Assembly (NCBI GenBank): GCA_028711505.1
Contig: JAQTSC010000005.1
Coordinates: 1 to 47,373 of the forward strand
Source of the DNA: Candidatus Paceibacterota bacterium
GTDB lineage: Bacteria; Patescibacteriota; Minisyncoccia; JAHISW01; Tagabacteraceae
Direction: 5' to 3'
Length of the DNA stretch: 47,373 nt
The number at the start of each line of letters is the position of its first letter. Within the stretch, counting starts at the first letter, position 1. The notes beneath the pieces are model-generated. The model saw only the letters and a list, made by a program, of their open reading frames with translations, did no database searches and was not told the origin of the DNA. A program made the position numbers and the translations under genes. Below, piece after piece: positions 31,807-38,961 of this stretch.

Positions 31807-32940
31807 ATGAAAGAAAAATATAAAACAGCGTTTGATTTGGCAAAGGAAATGAATAGTTTTGTTATTTGCAGCATGATCTCCGGTAAAGAACCGAAATGGA
31901 CAATGGGCTATTTGATGGATGTTTTCAATTTCTGCGTCAAGGAAAATTCTGACAAAGATGCCAAGGATGTTTTTGCGGTTTTGATGAAATGCGTGGAAGA
32001 TATTGAACTTTTGCCTTTTGTGGGGCAAGACGGCAGACTTTCTCGCGGAGATGATGTCTCTTTGGCAGAAATCACTGCCAGAAAAGCGCAGGCGGCAATG
32101 GCCATGAAAATGTATAATGATGCCGTCGGTTTTCACGCCAAACGTTTTCCTGAAACCGTGGAAGAAATGATAATGGTAATCGCTTCACAGTGGAAAGGAA
32201 CACGGGATGAAGAGGAAGCGGATAAGATTTTTAATTTTCTTGTTTTCGTTTTTGTAGATTTTTATCAGGCAAAAGGTAAAGACGTGCTTGGAAAAATCAT
32301 AGAGAGCATTGTGGATTTAAGTTTTCCGATTATGCGTCTTGTGAGGCACACTATCTGTTTCATTTTGAATGAAAAAGGTTACACGTCTTTTAGCGGTGGA
32401 GCCGAAGAAGAGATTTTTCGGGTGATGAAGGCCGGTTGGATGAAATGGATTGGTTCAAAAAACTTTGCCCGCATATTGCGCGTTTTTCAGCCGCTTTTTG
32501 AAGAGATTCATAATCAGCAGCGTTTTGATGGAGATAAAATTCTTCTTAGCAGCGCGTTTAATGCTTTGGAACAAGATTGCCAAAGATTTCCAAGGCTGTT
32601 TCGCGCGGCAGAATCCTTACGGGAAGAAGTTGAATCAAAACTTTGGTTTTCTTTCGGTCCCGGCCATTCTCAGATTCCTCGGATTATCTTGAATATCGAT
32701 ACCGGGCGGGATACGCTTTGCGCGCGGCTTGATATCAATCGGGACTTTATCTTTATGGATTGTGACCAGAAAAAATTTGGGCGAAAGTTTTTCCAAGAAG
32801 CAAAGTCCTTTCTGTCTGATTGGTTTCGGACTCATTGTGTCATTTTTGACATTAAATGTCTTTTGTTTGAGTTAAGGATATTGTCCGATGCCAGGCAGCC
32901 CGATGTCCTTTTTGAGAACAAGGGAATCGTTTTAATTTAA
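31807..32940 (+). CDS. Unknown 377-residue protein, single-gene unit
   Basis: I do not recognise this protein (MKEKYKTAFDLAKEMNSFVI). It is soluble and mostly helical in its first 270 residues (KMYNDAVGFHAKRFPETVEEMIMVIASQWKG and others) and ends in a more beta-like part, PRIILNIDTGRDTLCARLDINRDFIFMDCDQKKFG. No membrane segment, signal or catalytic signature is visible. The ATG at 31807 is chosen because AAGGAGGA at 31793-31800 lies 6 bases upstream; an ATG at 31786 has no such site. The gene stands alone between two terminators and is unlike neighbours in its clear ribosome-binding site, a trait shared with the genes at 24816, 36211 and 44744. Confidence 0.65.
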   Translation: MKEKYKTAFDLAKEMNSFVICSMISGKEPKWTMGYLMDVFNFCVKENSDKDAKDVFAVLMKCVEDIELLPFVGQDGRLSRGDDVSLAEITARKAQAAMAMKMYNDAVGFHAKRFPETVEEMIMVIASQWKGTRDEEEADKIFNFLVFVFVDFYQAKGKDVLGKIIESIVDLSFPIMRLVRHTICFILNEKGYTSFSGGAEEEIFRVMKAGWMKWIGSKNFARILRVFQPLFEEIHNQQRFDGDKILLSSAFNALEQDCQRFPRLFRAAESLREEVESKLWFSFGPGHSQIPRIILNIDTGRDTLCARLDINRDFIFMDCDQKKFGRKFFQEAKSFLSDWFRTHCVIFDIKCLLFELRILSDARQPDVLFENKGIVLI

Positions 32941-32966
32941 ATCGGTTTAACAAGACCGAAATACTA

Positions 32967-33002
32967 ATCGCCCCGACGCTGCGTCGGGGCGATATTTATT
33001 TT
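32967..33002. terminator. Bidirectional terminator between convergent genes
   Basis: ATCGCCCCGACG (32967-32978) pairs with CGTCGGGGCGAT (32981-32992) and is flanked by T- and A-rich tracts on both sides. It serves the gene ending at 32940 and release factor 1 on the other strand. Confidence 0.9.
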
Positions 33003-33015
33003 TTATCTTGGTTTT

Positions 33016-33750
33016 TTATTTTCCGGATTTTTCTATATATTCCACTATCGGGTCTAGCCCGCCGTCCAGGATTTTTTCAATGTTGTGCCATGATTTTTTA
33101 AACCGGTGGTCGGTGATTCTGTCCTGCAGGAAATTATAAGTCCTTATTTTCTCGGATCTGTCCTGGGTTCCTATCTGGGTTTTTCTGAGTTCTCCCACGT
33201 TAGCCACTTTTTCTTCCTGCATCATCTGCGAAAGTCTTGCTTTGAGAATTTTCATTGCCGCCTCGCGGTTTCTTCCCTGGCTTCTTTCTCCTTCGCTTTT
33301 TACGACAAGACCGGTCGGTTTGTGGGTTATTCGCACCGCGGTTTCAACTTTATTGACGTTTTGTCCGCCTTTTCCTCCGGAGCGGGAAAACCCGATCTCC
33401 AGATCATCCGGACGGATTTCCAGGTTTTTTTCCGGAAAGATCGGAAGTATTATTACGGATGCGGTTGAAGTGTGGATTCTTCCGGATTTTTCCGTGGAGG
33501 GAATTCTTTGGATGCGATGCACGCCTCCTTCAAATTTAAGCTTTTTGTACGCTTCAGGGCTCGCTATTTCAAAAATTATTTCTTTCATGCCGCCGAGGTC
33601 GTCTTGCGATTGGTCAATGAGAGTTGCAGGCCATTTGTTTTTTTCCGCGAACCTCATATACATCCTGAAAATATCGGACGCGAAAAGCGCGGCTTCTTTG
33701 CCTCCGGCTCCGGCTCTGATTTCAATTATTATTGAGAGTGGATTGTCCAT
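33016..33750 (-). CDS. prfA: Peptide chain release factor 1, lacking domain 1
   Basis: The 244-residue protein has RF1 domains 2-4: [24 protein letters not shown], the codon-reading loop with P-S-T at 84-86 (PxT of RF1, against SPF of RF2) in [19 protein letters not shown], and the catalytic GGQ at 128-130 in [20 protein letters not shown]. It releases peptides at UAA and UAG. Normal RF1 is about 360 residues; the first ~105, the domain facing L11 and the PrmC methylase, are absent. The frame upstream of the ATG is open for a while but shows no similarity. Missing domain 1 is tolerated in mitochondrial relatives. It abuts a bidirectional terminator at its end. Confidence 0.9.
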   Translation of the reverse strand: MDNPLSIIIEIRAGAGGKEAALFASDIFRMYMRFAEKNKWPATLIDQSQDDLGGMKEIIFEIASPEAYKKLKFEGGVHRIQRIPSTEKSGRIHTSTASVIILPIFPEKNLEIRPDDLEIGFSRSGGKGGQNVNKVETAVRITHKPTGLVVKSEGERSQGRNREAAMKILKARLSQMMQEEKVANVGELRKTQIGTQDRSEKIRTYNFLQDRITDHRFKKSWHNIEKILDGGLDPIVEYIEKSGK

Positions 33751-33790
33751 GGATAATAATTTTAGAGGTTTCGTTGAATAAAAAATTTTA

Positions 33791-33812
33791 GCATTTGCCT
33801 GCCTGCCGGCAG
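33791..33812. repeat. Short GC palindrome between RF1 and bL31
   Basis: CCTGCCTGCCGGCAGG near 33798-33813 is an almost perfect palindrome. Such GC palindromes are dispersed repeats in many parcubacterial genomes as I recall them; a related one may have entered the GH1 gene at 46372. The remainder of the gap 33751-33962 shows no gene. Confidence 0.45.
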
Positions 33813-33962
33813 GTCGGAACGACCCCGCTGGTTTAAGCCTGCACTATGACAAGCCACGCTCACAAAAGTATTAATATTATGTTAAAACAGGGAGGAACAG
33901 CGGAAAGCGGGCCGCTAAAATTTTTATTTGCGGAACTTCTGGAAAACGTTTTTTCAAACGTT

Positions 33963-34208
33963 TTACGCTTTCTTTTTTCCTTTCGGTTTTGCTTCTTTTA
34001 TGATTTTTGACTTGGCCATTCTCGCCTTGAATTTTTCAACGCGTCCGGCTGTGTCGATAATTTTGCCTTTTCCCGTAAAGAAAGGGTGGCAATTGGCGCA
34101 AATTTCAACCTCCGTTTCTTTTTTGGTTGAACCGATTGTCATTTTATTTCCGCACGCGCAAGTTATTACGGCGTCTGGGTAATATGTCGGATGTGTGTCT
34201 TTTTTCAT
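33963..34208 (-). CDS. rpmE: Ribosomal protein bL31
   Basis: The 81-residue protein has the family start [21 protein letters not shown], the zinc site CAC..CANC (C-x-C and C-x2-C) and [24 protein letters not shown], all typical of the zinc-binding (C+) form of bL31. It sits at the central protuberance, bridging the two subunits. It ends with a Lys-rich tail ([14 protein letters not shown]). It is divergent from rpsB, with only 44 bases between the two ATGs, so their promoters overlap. Confidence 0.97.
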   Translation of the reverse strand: MKKDTHPTYYPDAVITCACGNKMTIGSTKKETEVEICANCHPFFTGKGKIIDTAGRVEKFKARMAKSKIIKEAKPKGKKKA

Positions 34209-34215
34209 ATTCGTA

Positions 34216-34243
34216 TTGCAAAAAAATTAAATTTGTCTAAAAT
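34216..34243 (+). promoter_or_regulatory. Promoter for rpsB, nearly leaderless
   Basis: TTGCAA (34216-34221), 16 bases, TAAAAT (34238-34243). The -10 box ends 9 bases before the ATG at 34253, leaving a leader of only a few bases. Confidence 0.55.
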
Positions 34244-34252
34244 GTTTCCTAT

Positions 34253-35035
34253 ATGTTAATAACCGAAACCAATAATACAACTGATACCAAAATTCAGGAT
34301 AAAAATCAAGAAGAAGTTTACGCGGAGATAGAAAGCATGTATCGCGCCGGAGTGCACTTCGGATATTCGAGGTCTTCCAGCCATCCGAAGATGAAGCCGT
34401 ATTTTTTCGGCTTAAGAAACAATGTGCAGATTTTTAACCTGGAAAAAACTTATTTTTGCCTTGGAAAAGCGGTTGAATTCGCCAAGGGGATAGGGGCTTC
34501 CAACGGCAAAATTCTTTTTGTCGCGACAAAGCCGGAAATTCGCGACGCCATGGAAACCGTTGCCAGGGAAATAGGGATGCCTTTTGTTGCGGAAAGATGG
34601 CTCGGAGGAACCCTTACCAATTTTGAAGTTTTTAAAAAACAAATATCCGCGCTTAAAGGATTAAGGGACAAAAAAGCAAAAGGGGACTTCGCAGGTTTGG
34701 TGAAAAAAGAAATAATGAAAATCGGCAAAAAAATAGAAAAGATGGAGAAGTATCTTGAGGGTTTGGAAATTTTAAACGAGATGCCGAAAGCTCTTTTGGT
34801 TATTGATCCCAAAAAAGAAAAAGCCGCGGTGCTTGAAGCTCGTAAATTAAAAATTCCAGTAATCGCCATTTTAAACAGCGATTGCAACCCCGTAAGAATA
34901 GATTATCCAATACCTGGCAATGATGCTTCGGAAAGCAGCGTAAAATTGCTTTTGGATAAAATAGCCAGCGGCTTGAAAGAAGGAGTTAAAGAGGGAGCAA
35001 AAGCTCCCGAACCAACGGCTGCAACTAACAGTTAA
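34253..35035 (+). CDS. rpsB: Ribosomal protein uS2
   Basis: The 260-residue protein carries the S2 signature pieces: YRAGVHFGYSRSSSHPKMKPYFFGLRNNVQIFNLEKT, KILFVATKPEIRDAMETVA, FVAERWLGGTLTNFE, MPKALLVIDPKKEKAAVLEARKLKIPVIAILNSDCNP and RIDYPIPGNDASESSVKLLLDKI. It is part of the small subunit. The gene order rpsB-tsf is conserved across bacteria. There are 21 bases to tsf. Confidence 0.97.
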   Translation: MLITETNNTTDTKIQDKNQEEVYAEIESMYRAGVHFGYSRSSSHPKMKPYFFGLRNNVQIFNLEKTYFCLGKAVEFAKGIGASNGKILFVATKPEIRDAMETVAREIGMPFVAERWLGGTLTNFEVFKKQISALKGLRDKKAKGDFAGLVKKEIMKIGKKIEKMEKYLEGLEILNEMPKALLVIDPKKEKAAVLEARKLKIPVIAILNSDCNPVRIDYPIPGNDASESSVKLLLDKIASGLKEGVKEGAKAPEPTAATNS

Positions 35036-35056
35036 AACTAATAAATAAAACCAGAC

Positions 35057-35506
35057 ATGATTAATTCCGAGAAAATTAAAGATCTGCGGGACAAAACCGG
35101 TGTTTCAATGATGATTTGCAAAAAAGCCCTTGAAGAAACCGGAGGAGATGAAGCAAAAGCCATGGAATGGCTTTCAAAAAACGGGATGCAGTTCGCGGAA
35201 AAAAAATCGGAAAGACAGACAAAAGCCGGCCTTGTGGAAGCTTATGTCCATTCAAACGGACGCGTCGGAGTTCTTGTCGAACTTAAGACCGAATCTGATT
35301 TTGTGGCGAAAAATTCTGAATTTAAAGAAATCGCCCATAATATAGCTATGCATGTTGCGGCTTCCGGCGTTTCCGAGATGGAAGCGCTTCTTGAGGAGCC
35401 ATATATAAAGAATCCTTCGATCAAAGTATCCGATTATTTAAACGAAGCGATACAAAAATTCGGGGAGAACATGGAAATTTCACGATTTTCCCGTTTTGAA
35501 GTATAG
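35057..35506 (+). CDS. tsf: Elongation factor Ts, short form
   Basis: The 149-residue protein has the UBA-like N-terminal domain (KIKDLRDKTGVSMMICKKALEETGGDEAKAMEWLSKNG) and a single core subdomain with KTESDFVAKNSEFKEIAHNIAMHVAA, which holds the T-D-F-V-A-K-N site that opens the EF-Tu nucleotide pocket. E. coli EF-Ts has 283 residues with two subdomains; here one is missing, as in Thermus and some CPR bacteria. It should still exchange GDP on EF-Tu, perhaps as a dimer as Thermus EF-Ts does. It ends in FSRFEV. Confidence 0.93.
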   Translation: MINSEKIKDLRDKTGVSMMICKKALEETGGDEAKAMEWLSKNGMQFAEKKSERQTKAGLVEAYVHSNGRVGVLVELKTESDFVAKNSEFKEIAHNIAMHVAASGVSEMEALLEEPYIKNPSIKVSDYLNEAIQKFGENMEISRFSRFEV

Positions 35507-35513
35507 TTAGGCT

Positions 35514-35894
35514 ATGGATTTTATTGAAATTCTCATTTGGATTTGCGCGGCGTCTTTTTTTGGGGCGGCGGGCATTTTGGGTTTTAAAATTTATTCATTA
35601 AAAAATTTGAGCAAGGAAGGCATTTATAAAAAATTGATCGATTGCGGATCTTTTTTTCCGGAAATTTCAGAAAAATTTATTTCTCCGGCAGGGAAAGCCG
35701 CTCTTGTCTGTATTTTTCACGCCCGCGGCATTTGCGCCAGATGCAAGAAAAAATTTAGGAAGTTTTCGGATAATATGCATGGAAGAAAACGGATAAAAAA
35801 TGGAGGAATGAGCGGATATTGGGAAGAAGTTAACGGGTACAAAAACGAATTAAACGGCGGAGCAAGCAAAGACGAAGAAAAGAAGGAACAATAA
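35514..35894 (+). CDS. Small single-pass membrane protein, unknown
   Basis: The 126-residue protein has one N-terminal membrane helix (FIEILIWICAASFFGAAGILGFKIY, about 3-27), then a basic domain with five cysteines, including CIFHARGICARCKKKFRKF (about 67-86), which may be a metal or disulfide site. The end is hydrophilic (DEEKKEQ). The family is not recognised. It follows tsf by 7 bases and precedes tRNA-Thr, so it is probably the last gene of the rpsB-tsf operon. Confidence 0.6.
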   Translation: MDFIEILIWICAASFFGAAGILGFKIYSLKNLSKEGIYKKLIDCGSFFPEISEKFISPAGKAALVCIFHARGICARCKKKFRKFSDNMHGRKRIKNGGMSGYWEEVNGYKNELNGGASKDEEKKEQ

Positions 35895-35920
35895 AATTAG
35901 TTTTTGTCCGTCCCTTTAGA

Positions 35921-35994
35921 GCTGGAGTAGCTCAGCTGGTCAGAGCAATGGTTTTGTAAACCATAGGTCGCGAGTTCGAATCTCGCCTCCAGCT
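35921..35994 (+). tRNA. tRNA-Thr (TGT anticodon)
   Basis: All four arms pair: acceptor GCTGGAG/CTCCAGC, D stem GCTC/GAGC, anticodon stem ATGGT/ACCAT with loop TTTGTAA, and T stem GCGAG/CTCGC with loop TTCGAAT. The anticodon TGT lies at 35955-35957 and reads threonine ACA, wobbling to other ACN codons. The discriminator base is T and CCA is not encoded. A weak hairpin, TCGGACGTCCGA with TTTTT (36012-36028), follows. Confidence 0.97.
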
Positions 35995-36011
35995 CTAACG
36001 GGATAATTAGG

Positions 36012-36028
36012 TCGGACGTCCGATTTTT
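36012..36028 (+). terminator. Short terminator after tRNA-Thr
   Basis: TCGGACGTCCGA is followed by TTTTT. The stem is short; the call is tentative. Beyond it, TTGACG (36068-36073) and TAATTT (36091-36096), 17 bases apart, may be a promoter for the next gene. Confidence 0.45.
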
Positions 36029-36210
36029 GTCATCGGCTTCGGCTTTTTTTAAAGAAACCTCAATTTGTTGACGAGATAAAAAGCTTGTGCTAATTTGCCA
36101 TTTGGATTAATTGTTCATTCAATTTAGAAACTTGGGAAGGAGGTAAAAGACAAGGTCTGGGTTAGGTTGGGTAAATTAATTATTTCAAATTGTAAAGGAG
36201 CGATCAGATT

Positions 36211-36810
36211 ATGAAAAGGATGAAGATTGTTGGAACGCTTTCCGTTATTTTATTTATCTTTTTCTTCGCCACGCGCACGTGCCTTGCGGACATCTTAAAT
36301 ACCGCGGGACCTCTTGGGTGGAGCAACACCTTCCAGTTGAATGCCGAAAATTCCAGCCATCGGTACGGGATCGGACCCGTAGACGAGATTGAGTTTTTTA
36401 TAACCGGCATTTCATGGGGCGCCGTCTCTCCGGGGAATTTCAGTGCTGCCGGTTGGACAGGGGAAAGAATCAATAATGTTTTTGCCCGTCTGTCCGGTCC
36501 TGAAGTTTCAGAAATGACTTTTGATCTTAGCCTTCCGGCTGACGCGGAATGGTTTTATTTTCATCAGTTGGGATACAATGACGACACTTTGATTTACGCG
36601 TATAGAACTGTGTGGAACCGCAGCGGCGAGGCTCAAGGATGGTCTTATAATTGGAATTTGATTCCTGAAGAGCCTTATTGCAGAGAACAGGCAGAACCTC
36701 CTCCTGCTCCGGTTCCCGAGCCCGCAACCATAGTCCTTTTATGCGCCGGGTGCTTGGCTGGGACAAGAAAGTTTTTGAAACTGAAACAATTGAGGCGTTT
36801 TGCTTCATAA
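36211..36810 (+). CDS. PEP-CTERM surface protein
   Basis: The 199-residue protein has a signal peptide (KIVGTLSVILFIFFFATRTCLA), a beta-rich domain of about 135 residues (WSNTFQLNAENSSHRYGIGPVDEIEFF onwards) and at its end PVPEPATIVLLCAGCLAG followed by a basic tail. P-E-P at 169-171, a hydrophobic span and Arg/Lys is the exosortase sorting signal. The known role is anchoring of a protein at or into the exopolysaccharide layer after cleavage by exosortase (EpsH family); no exosortase lies in this window. The system is mostly known from Proteobacteria, Planctomycetes and similar phyla. The gene has its own Shine-Dalgarno (AAAGGAG, 36194-36200) and terminator and reads like a recent arrival. 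Confidence 0.8.
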   Translation: MKRMKIVGTLSVILFIFFFATRTCLADILNTAGPLGWSNTFQLNAENSSHRYGIGPVDEIEFFITGISWGAVSPGNFSAAGWTGERINNVFARLSGPEVSEMTFDLSLPADAEWFYFHQLGYNDDTLIYAYRTVWNRSGEAQGWSYNWNLIPEEPYCREQAEPPPAPVPEPATIVLLCAGCLAGTRKFLKLKQLRRFAS

Positions 36811-36834
36811 AAATCCGCGGATATTTTTTCCGTC

Positions 36835-36872
36835 CCCCGGCTGTCTTTTTTAAAGCCAGCCGGGGATTTTTC
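36835..36872 (+). terminator. Intrinsic terminator after PEP-CTERM gene
   Basis: CCCCGGCTG (36835-36843) pairs perfectly with CAGCCGGGG (36857-36865), followed by ATTTTTC. Confidence 0.88.
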
Positions 36873-36907
36873 TTGAAAAGATTATTTTTTTATAGTAGGC
36901 TAATTAT

Positions 36908-37186
36908 ATGAGCGTACGAATGAGACATACCAGTTCCCATACCGGGAAAAGGCGTTCCCACCATTTTGTCAAAAAAGTGGGTCTTGTCGCGTGTCAAAAA
37001 TGCGGCGAAATGAAATTGCCTCATTTGGTTTGCCAGAATTGCGGCGCATATGGCGAACGCGAAGTTGTTGATGTTTTGAAAAAACTTACAAAAAGAGAGA
37101 AAAAGAATAAAGAAAAAGAACTGAAAGGGCAGGAAGAGCAGACAAAAGACAAGCCGCTTGACGCCACGAAGATGTCAAAAAAATAA
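36908..37186 (+). CDS. rpmF: Ribosomal protein bL32
   Basis: The 92-residue protein starts MSVRMRHTSSHTGKRRSHHFVKK and has the zinc pair CQKCGEMKLPHLVCQNCGAYGEREVVDVL (C-x2-C, then C-x2-C), the L32 fold. It belongs to the large subunit near the exit tunnel. The C-terminal 35 residues are a charged extension (KKLTKREKKNKEKELK and on), not part of the basic fold. No Shine-Dalgarno is visible. Confidence 0.95.
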   Translation: MSVRMRHTSSHTGKRRSHHFVKKVGLVACQKCGEMKLPHLVCQNCGAYGEREVVDVLKKLTKREKKNKEKELKGQEEQTKDKPLDATKMSKK

Positions 37187-37250
37187 CATAAAGGTAAAAA
37201 TTAATTTTTTACCTTTTCTAATTTTTACTTTGTACTTTTAATTTGTAATT

Positions 37251-38126
37251 ATGGCCAATCGTCATTTATCACGCAGTATCGCGATGCAGGTGCTTTTTGA
37301 GTGCGACTTCAACTGTTTCTCTGCCGCGGAAATTGATGAAATAATCAATAGAAGTCTGCGAGAATTTGCTCCCGGGCTTGAAGACAGGGGGTTTGTTGAA
37401 AATTTGGTAAGGGGAGTTTTGAAAGAAAGCAAAAAACTGGATTCCATAATCGAAAAGACGGCTCCTGAATGGCCCCTTGCGCAAATCGCGATGGTTGACA
37501 GAAATATCTTGCGGCTCGGACTTTACGAATTGGTTTTTGGAAATCACAGAGAGGTCCCGCCGAAAGTTGCGATAAACGAGGCAATAGAGCTCGCGAAAAC
37601 TTTCGGAGGAGAGACTTCCGGAAAGTTCGTCAACGGAGTTTTGGGCACTGTTTATAAAGAAATGGGAGAGCCGGGAAAAAACGAGGGCTCTAAAATCAGC
37701 CATGAAAATTTGCCTCTTGAAAATCTCGGCGGAGCGGTCGTATACAGAAGAAAGGAGAAAGAAATCTTTTTTGCTTTGGTTCACGACGTATTCGGTTTCT
37801 GGACTCTTTCAAAAGGAGGGCTTAACGAAGGGGAAGATTTGAAAGACGGGACAATTCGCGAAATAAAAGAAGAACTCGGTCTTGATATAGAAATAAAAGA
37901 AGAACTCGGTTCAAACGAATATGTAGCGTCAAATCCGGAAAAAGGGCAGATAAGAAAAAGAGTGGTATATTTTCTTGCCGAGGCAAAAAATGAAAAGATA
38001 AAACTTGGCACATCGGGAGGGCTTGATGACGCTAGGTGGTTTAAGGAAGACGAGCTTATGGATTTGAAAATTTACGATGATCTCAAACCGATTTTTATAA
38101 AGGCGATTAAACTGCTTAAGTCATAG
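37251..38126 (+). CDS. nusB: NusB-Nudix fusion protein
   Basis: The 291-residue protein has two domains. Residues 1-142 are NusB: HLSRSIAMQVLFECDF, IAMVDRNILRLGLYELVFG and PPKVAINEAIELAKTFGGETSGKFVNGVLGTV, the all-helical antitermination factor that binds boxA RNA with NusE (S10). Residues from about 157 are a Nudix hydrolase with a complete box, G-x5-E-x7-REIKEELGL (about 189-211), preceded by a beta strand start GGAVVYRRKEKEIFF. Nudix enzymes cut nucleoside diphosphate-linked compounds such as oxidised nucleotides, ADP-ribose or NADH. A direct link between rRNA transcription and nucleotide clean-up is speculative; it may be a simple gene fusion. RNase III follows. Confidence 0.92.
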   Translation: MANRHLSRSIAMQVLFECDFNCFSAAEIDEIINRSLREFAPGLEDRGFVENLVRGVLKESKKLDSIIEKTAPEWPLAQIAMVDRNILRLGLYELVFGNHREVPPKVAINEAIELAKTFGGETSGKFVNGVLGTVYKEMGEPGKNEGSKISHENLPLENLGGAVVYRRKEKEIFFALVHDVFGFWTLSKGGLNEGEDLKDGTIREIKEELGLDIEIKEELGSNEYVASNPEKGQIRKRVVYFLAEAKNEKIKLGTSGGLDDARWFKEDELMDLKIYDDLKPIFIKAIKLLKS

Positions 38127-38184
38127 ATTTAAGCGAATTTATAATTTAGCGATTTACGATCAATTTTCAATGAATTAATTTTCA

Positions 38185-38228
38185 TGATTTGGAAATTAAA
38201 AATTGGAAATTGGAAATTAAAAAATATC
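38185..38228 (+). repeat. Short AT-rich direct repeats before rnc
   Basis: The motif GGAAATTAAAAA, with shortened copies (TTGGAAATTGGAAATT), occurs three times in tandem at about 38192-38225. It leaves the RNase III gene without a Shine-Dalgarno. It may be slippage-prone. Confidence 0.5.
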
Positions 38229-38927
38229 ATGGTTCGTTCATACTCTGAATTGGAGGAAAAACTTGAAGTTAAATTCAACAACATTGATTTGCTCAAAGAG
38301 GCCTTAACCCACAGGTCTTTTTTGAACGAAAAAAGGGAGCTCGGCGAGCATCACAACGAGCGTCTTGAATTTTTGGGAGACGCTGTTTTGGAGCTTGCCG
38401 TAACCAGGTTTCTTTTTTATAAATTTTCGGAAAAGCCGGAAGGCGAACTTACATCATTGCGCGCGGCTTTGGTGAATTCAAAAATGCTTTTTGAAGTCGC
38501 TTCCGACATGGGCGTTGAAAAATTTTTAAGGCTTTCGAAGGGAGAAGAAAAAGAATCCGGCAAAGGCAGAAATTTTATTTTGGCGAACACTTTTGAGGCG
38601 CTTATCGGCGCGATTTATCTTGACCAGGGGTATGAAAAAGCCGAAGAATTTGTGAAGAAAAACATATGCCTGCGCGTTGACGAGGTTATTGAGAAAAAAT
38701 TGTGGCGAGACGCCAAAAGCTTGTTTCAGGAAGAAGCGCAAGAGCGCGAGAGTATCACTCCGAATTACGAGGTTCTTGAGGCGAGCGGTCCCGACCACAA
38801 AAAACTTTTTGTAATAGGCGTTTATATCGGAAGTGAACTTGTCGCCAAGGGAGAAGGATTTTCAAAGCATGAAGCGGAGATGAACGCCGCCGAAAAAGCG
38901 CTTAAGGAAAAAGGATGGGCGGATTGA
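38229..38927 (+). CDS. rnc: Ribonuclease III
   Basis: From M at 38229 (MVRSYSELEEKLEVKF) the protein has 232 residues. The nuclease signature NERLEFLGDAVLELAV (about 43-58) holds the catalytic E and D; the second acidic set is NTFEALIGAIYLDQG (about 120-134). The C-terminus is a double-stranded RNA-binding domain (TPNYEVLEASGPDHKKLFVIGVYIG and GEGFSKHEAEMNAAEKALK). It cuts double-stranded RNA in rRNA and mRNA processing. A longer frame from 38184 would add a repeat-coded start of doubtful reality. Its stop is TGA. Confidence 0.96.
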   Translation: MVRSYSELEEKLEVKFNNIDLLKEALTHRSFLNEKRELGEHHNERLEFLGDAVLELAVTRFLFYKFSEKPEGELTSLRAALVNSKMLFEVASDMGVEKFLRLSKGEEKESGKGRNFILANTFEALIGAIYLDQGYEKAEEFVKKNICLRVDEVIEKKLWRDAKSLFQEEAQERESITPNYEVLEASGPDHKKLFVIGVYIGSELVAKGEGFSKHEAEMNAAEKALKEKGWAD

Positions 38928-38961
38928 AAAAATAAACAGTTATTAACACAAACGATTCGCG

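Noticed and set aside
37195-37250. AT-rich direct repeats before the NusB gene (TAATTTTTACCTTTT-like)
   Set aside because: Low-complexity sequence with no consistent unit.
4117-38927. Possible UGA recoding as in some CPR lineages
   Set aside because: Several genes end in UGA at the expected family end (GT9 at 4117, murB at 20935, rnc at 38927), so UGA is a stop here.
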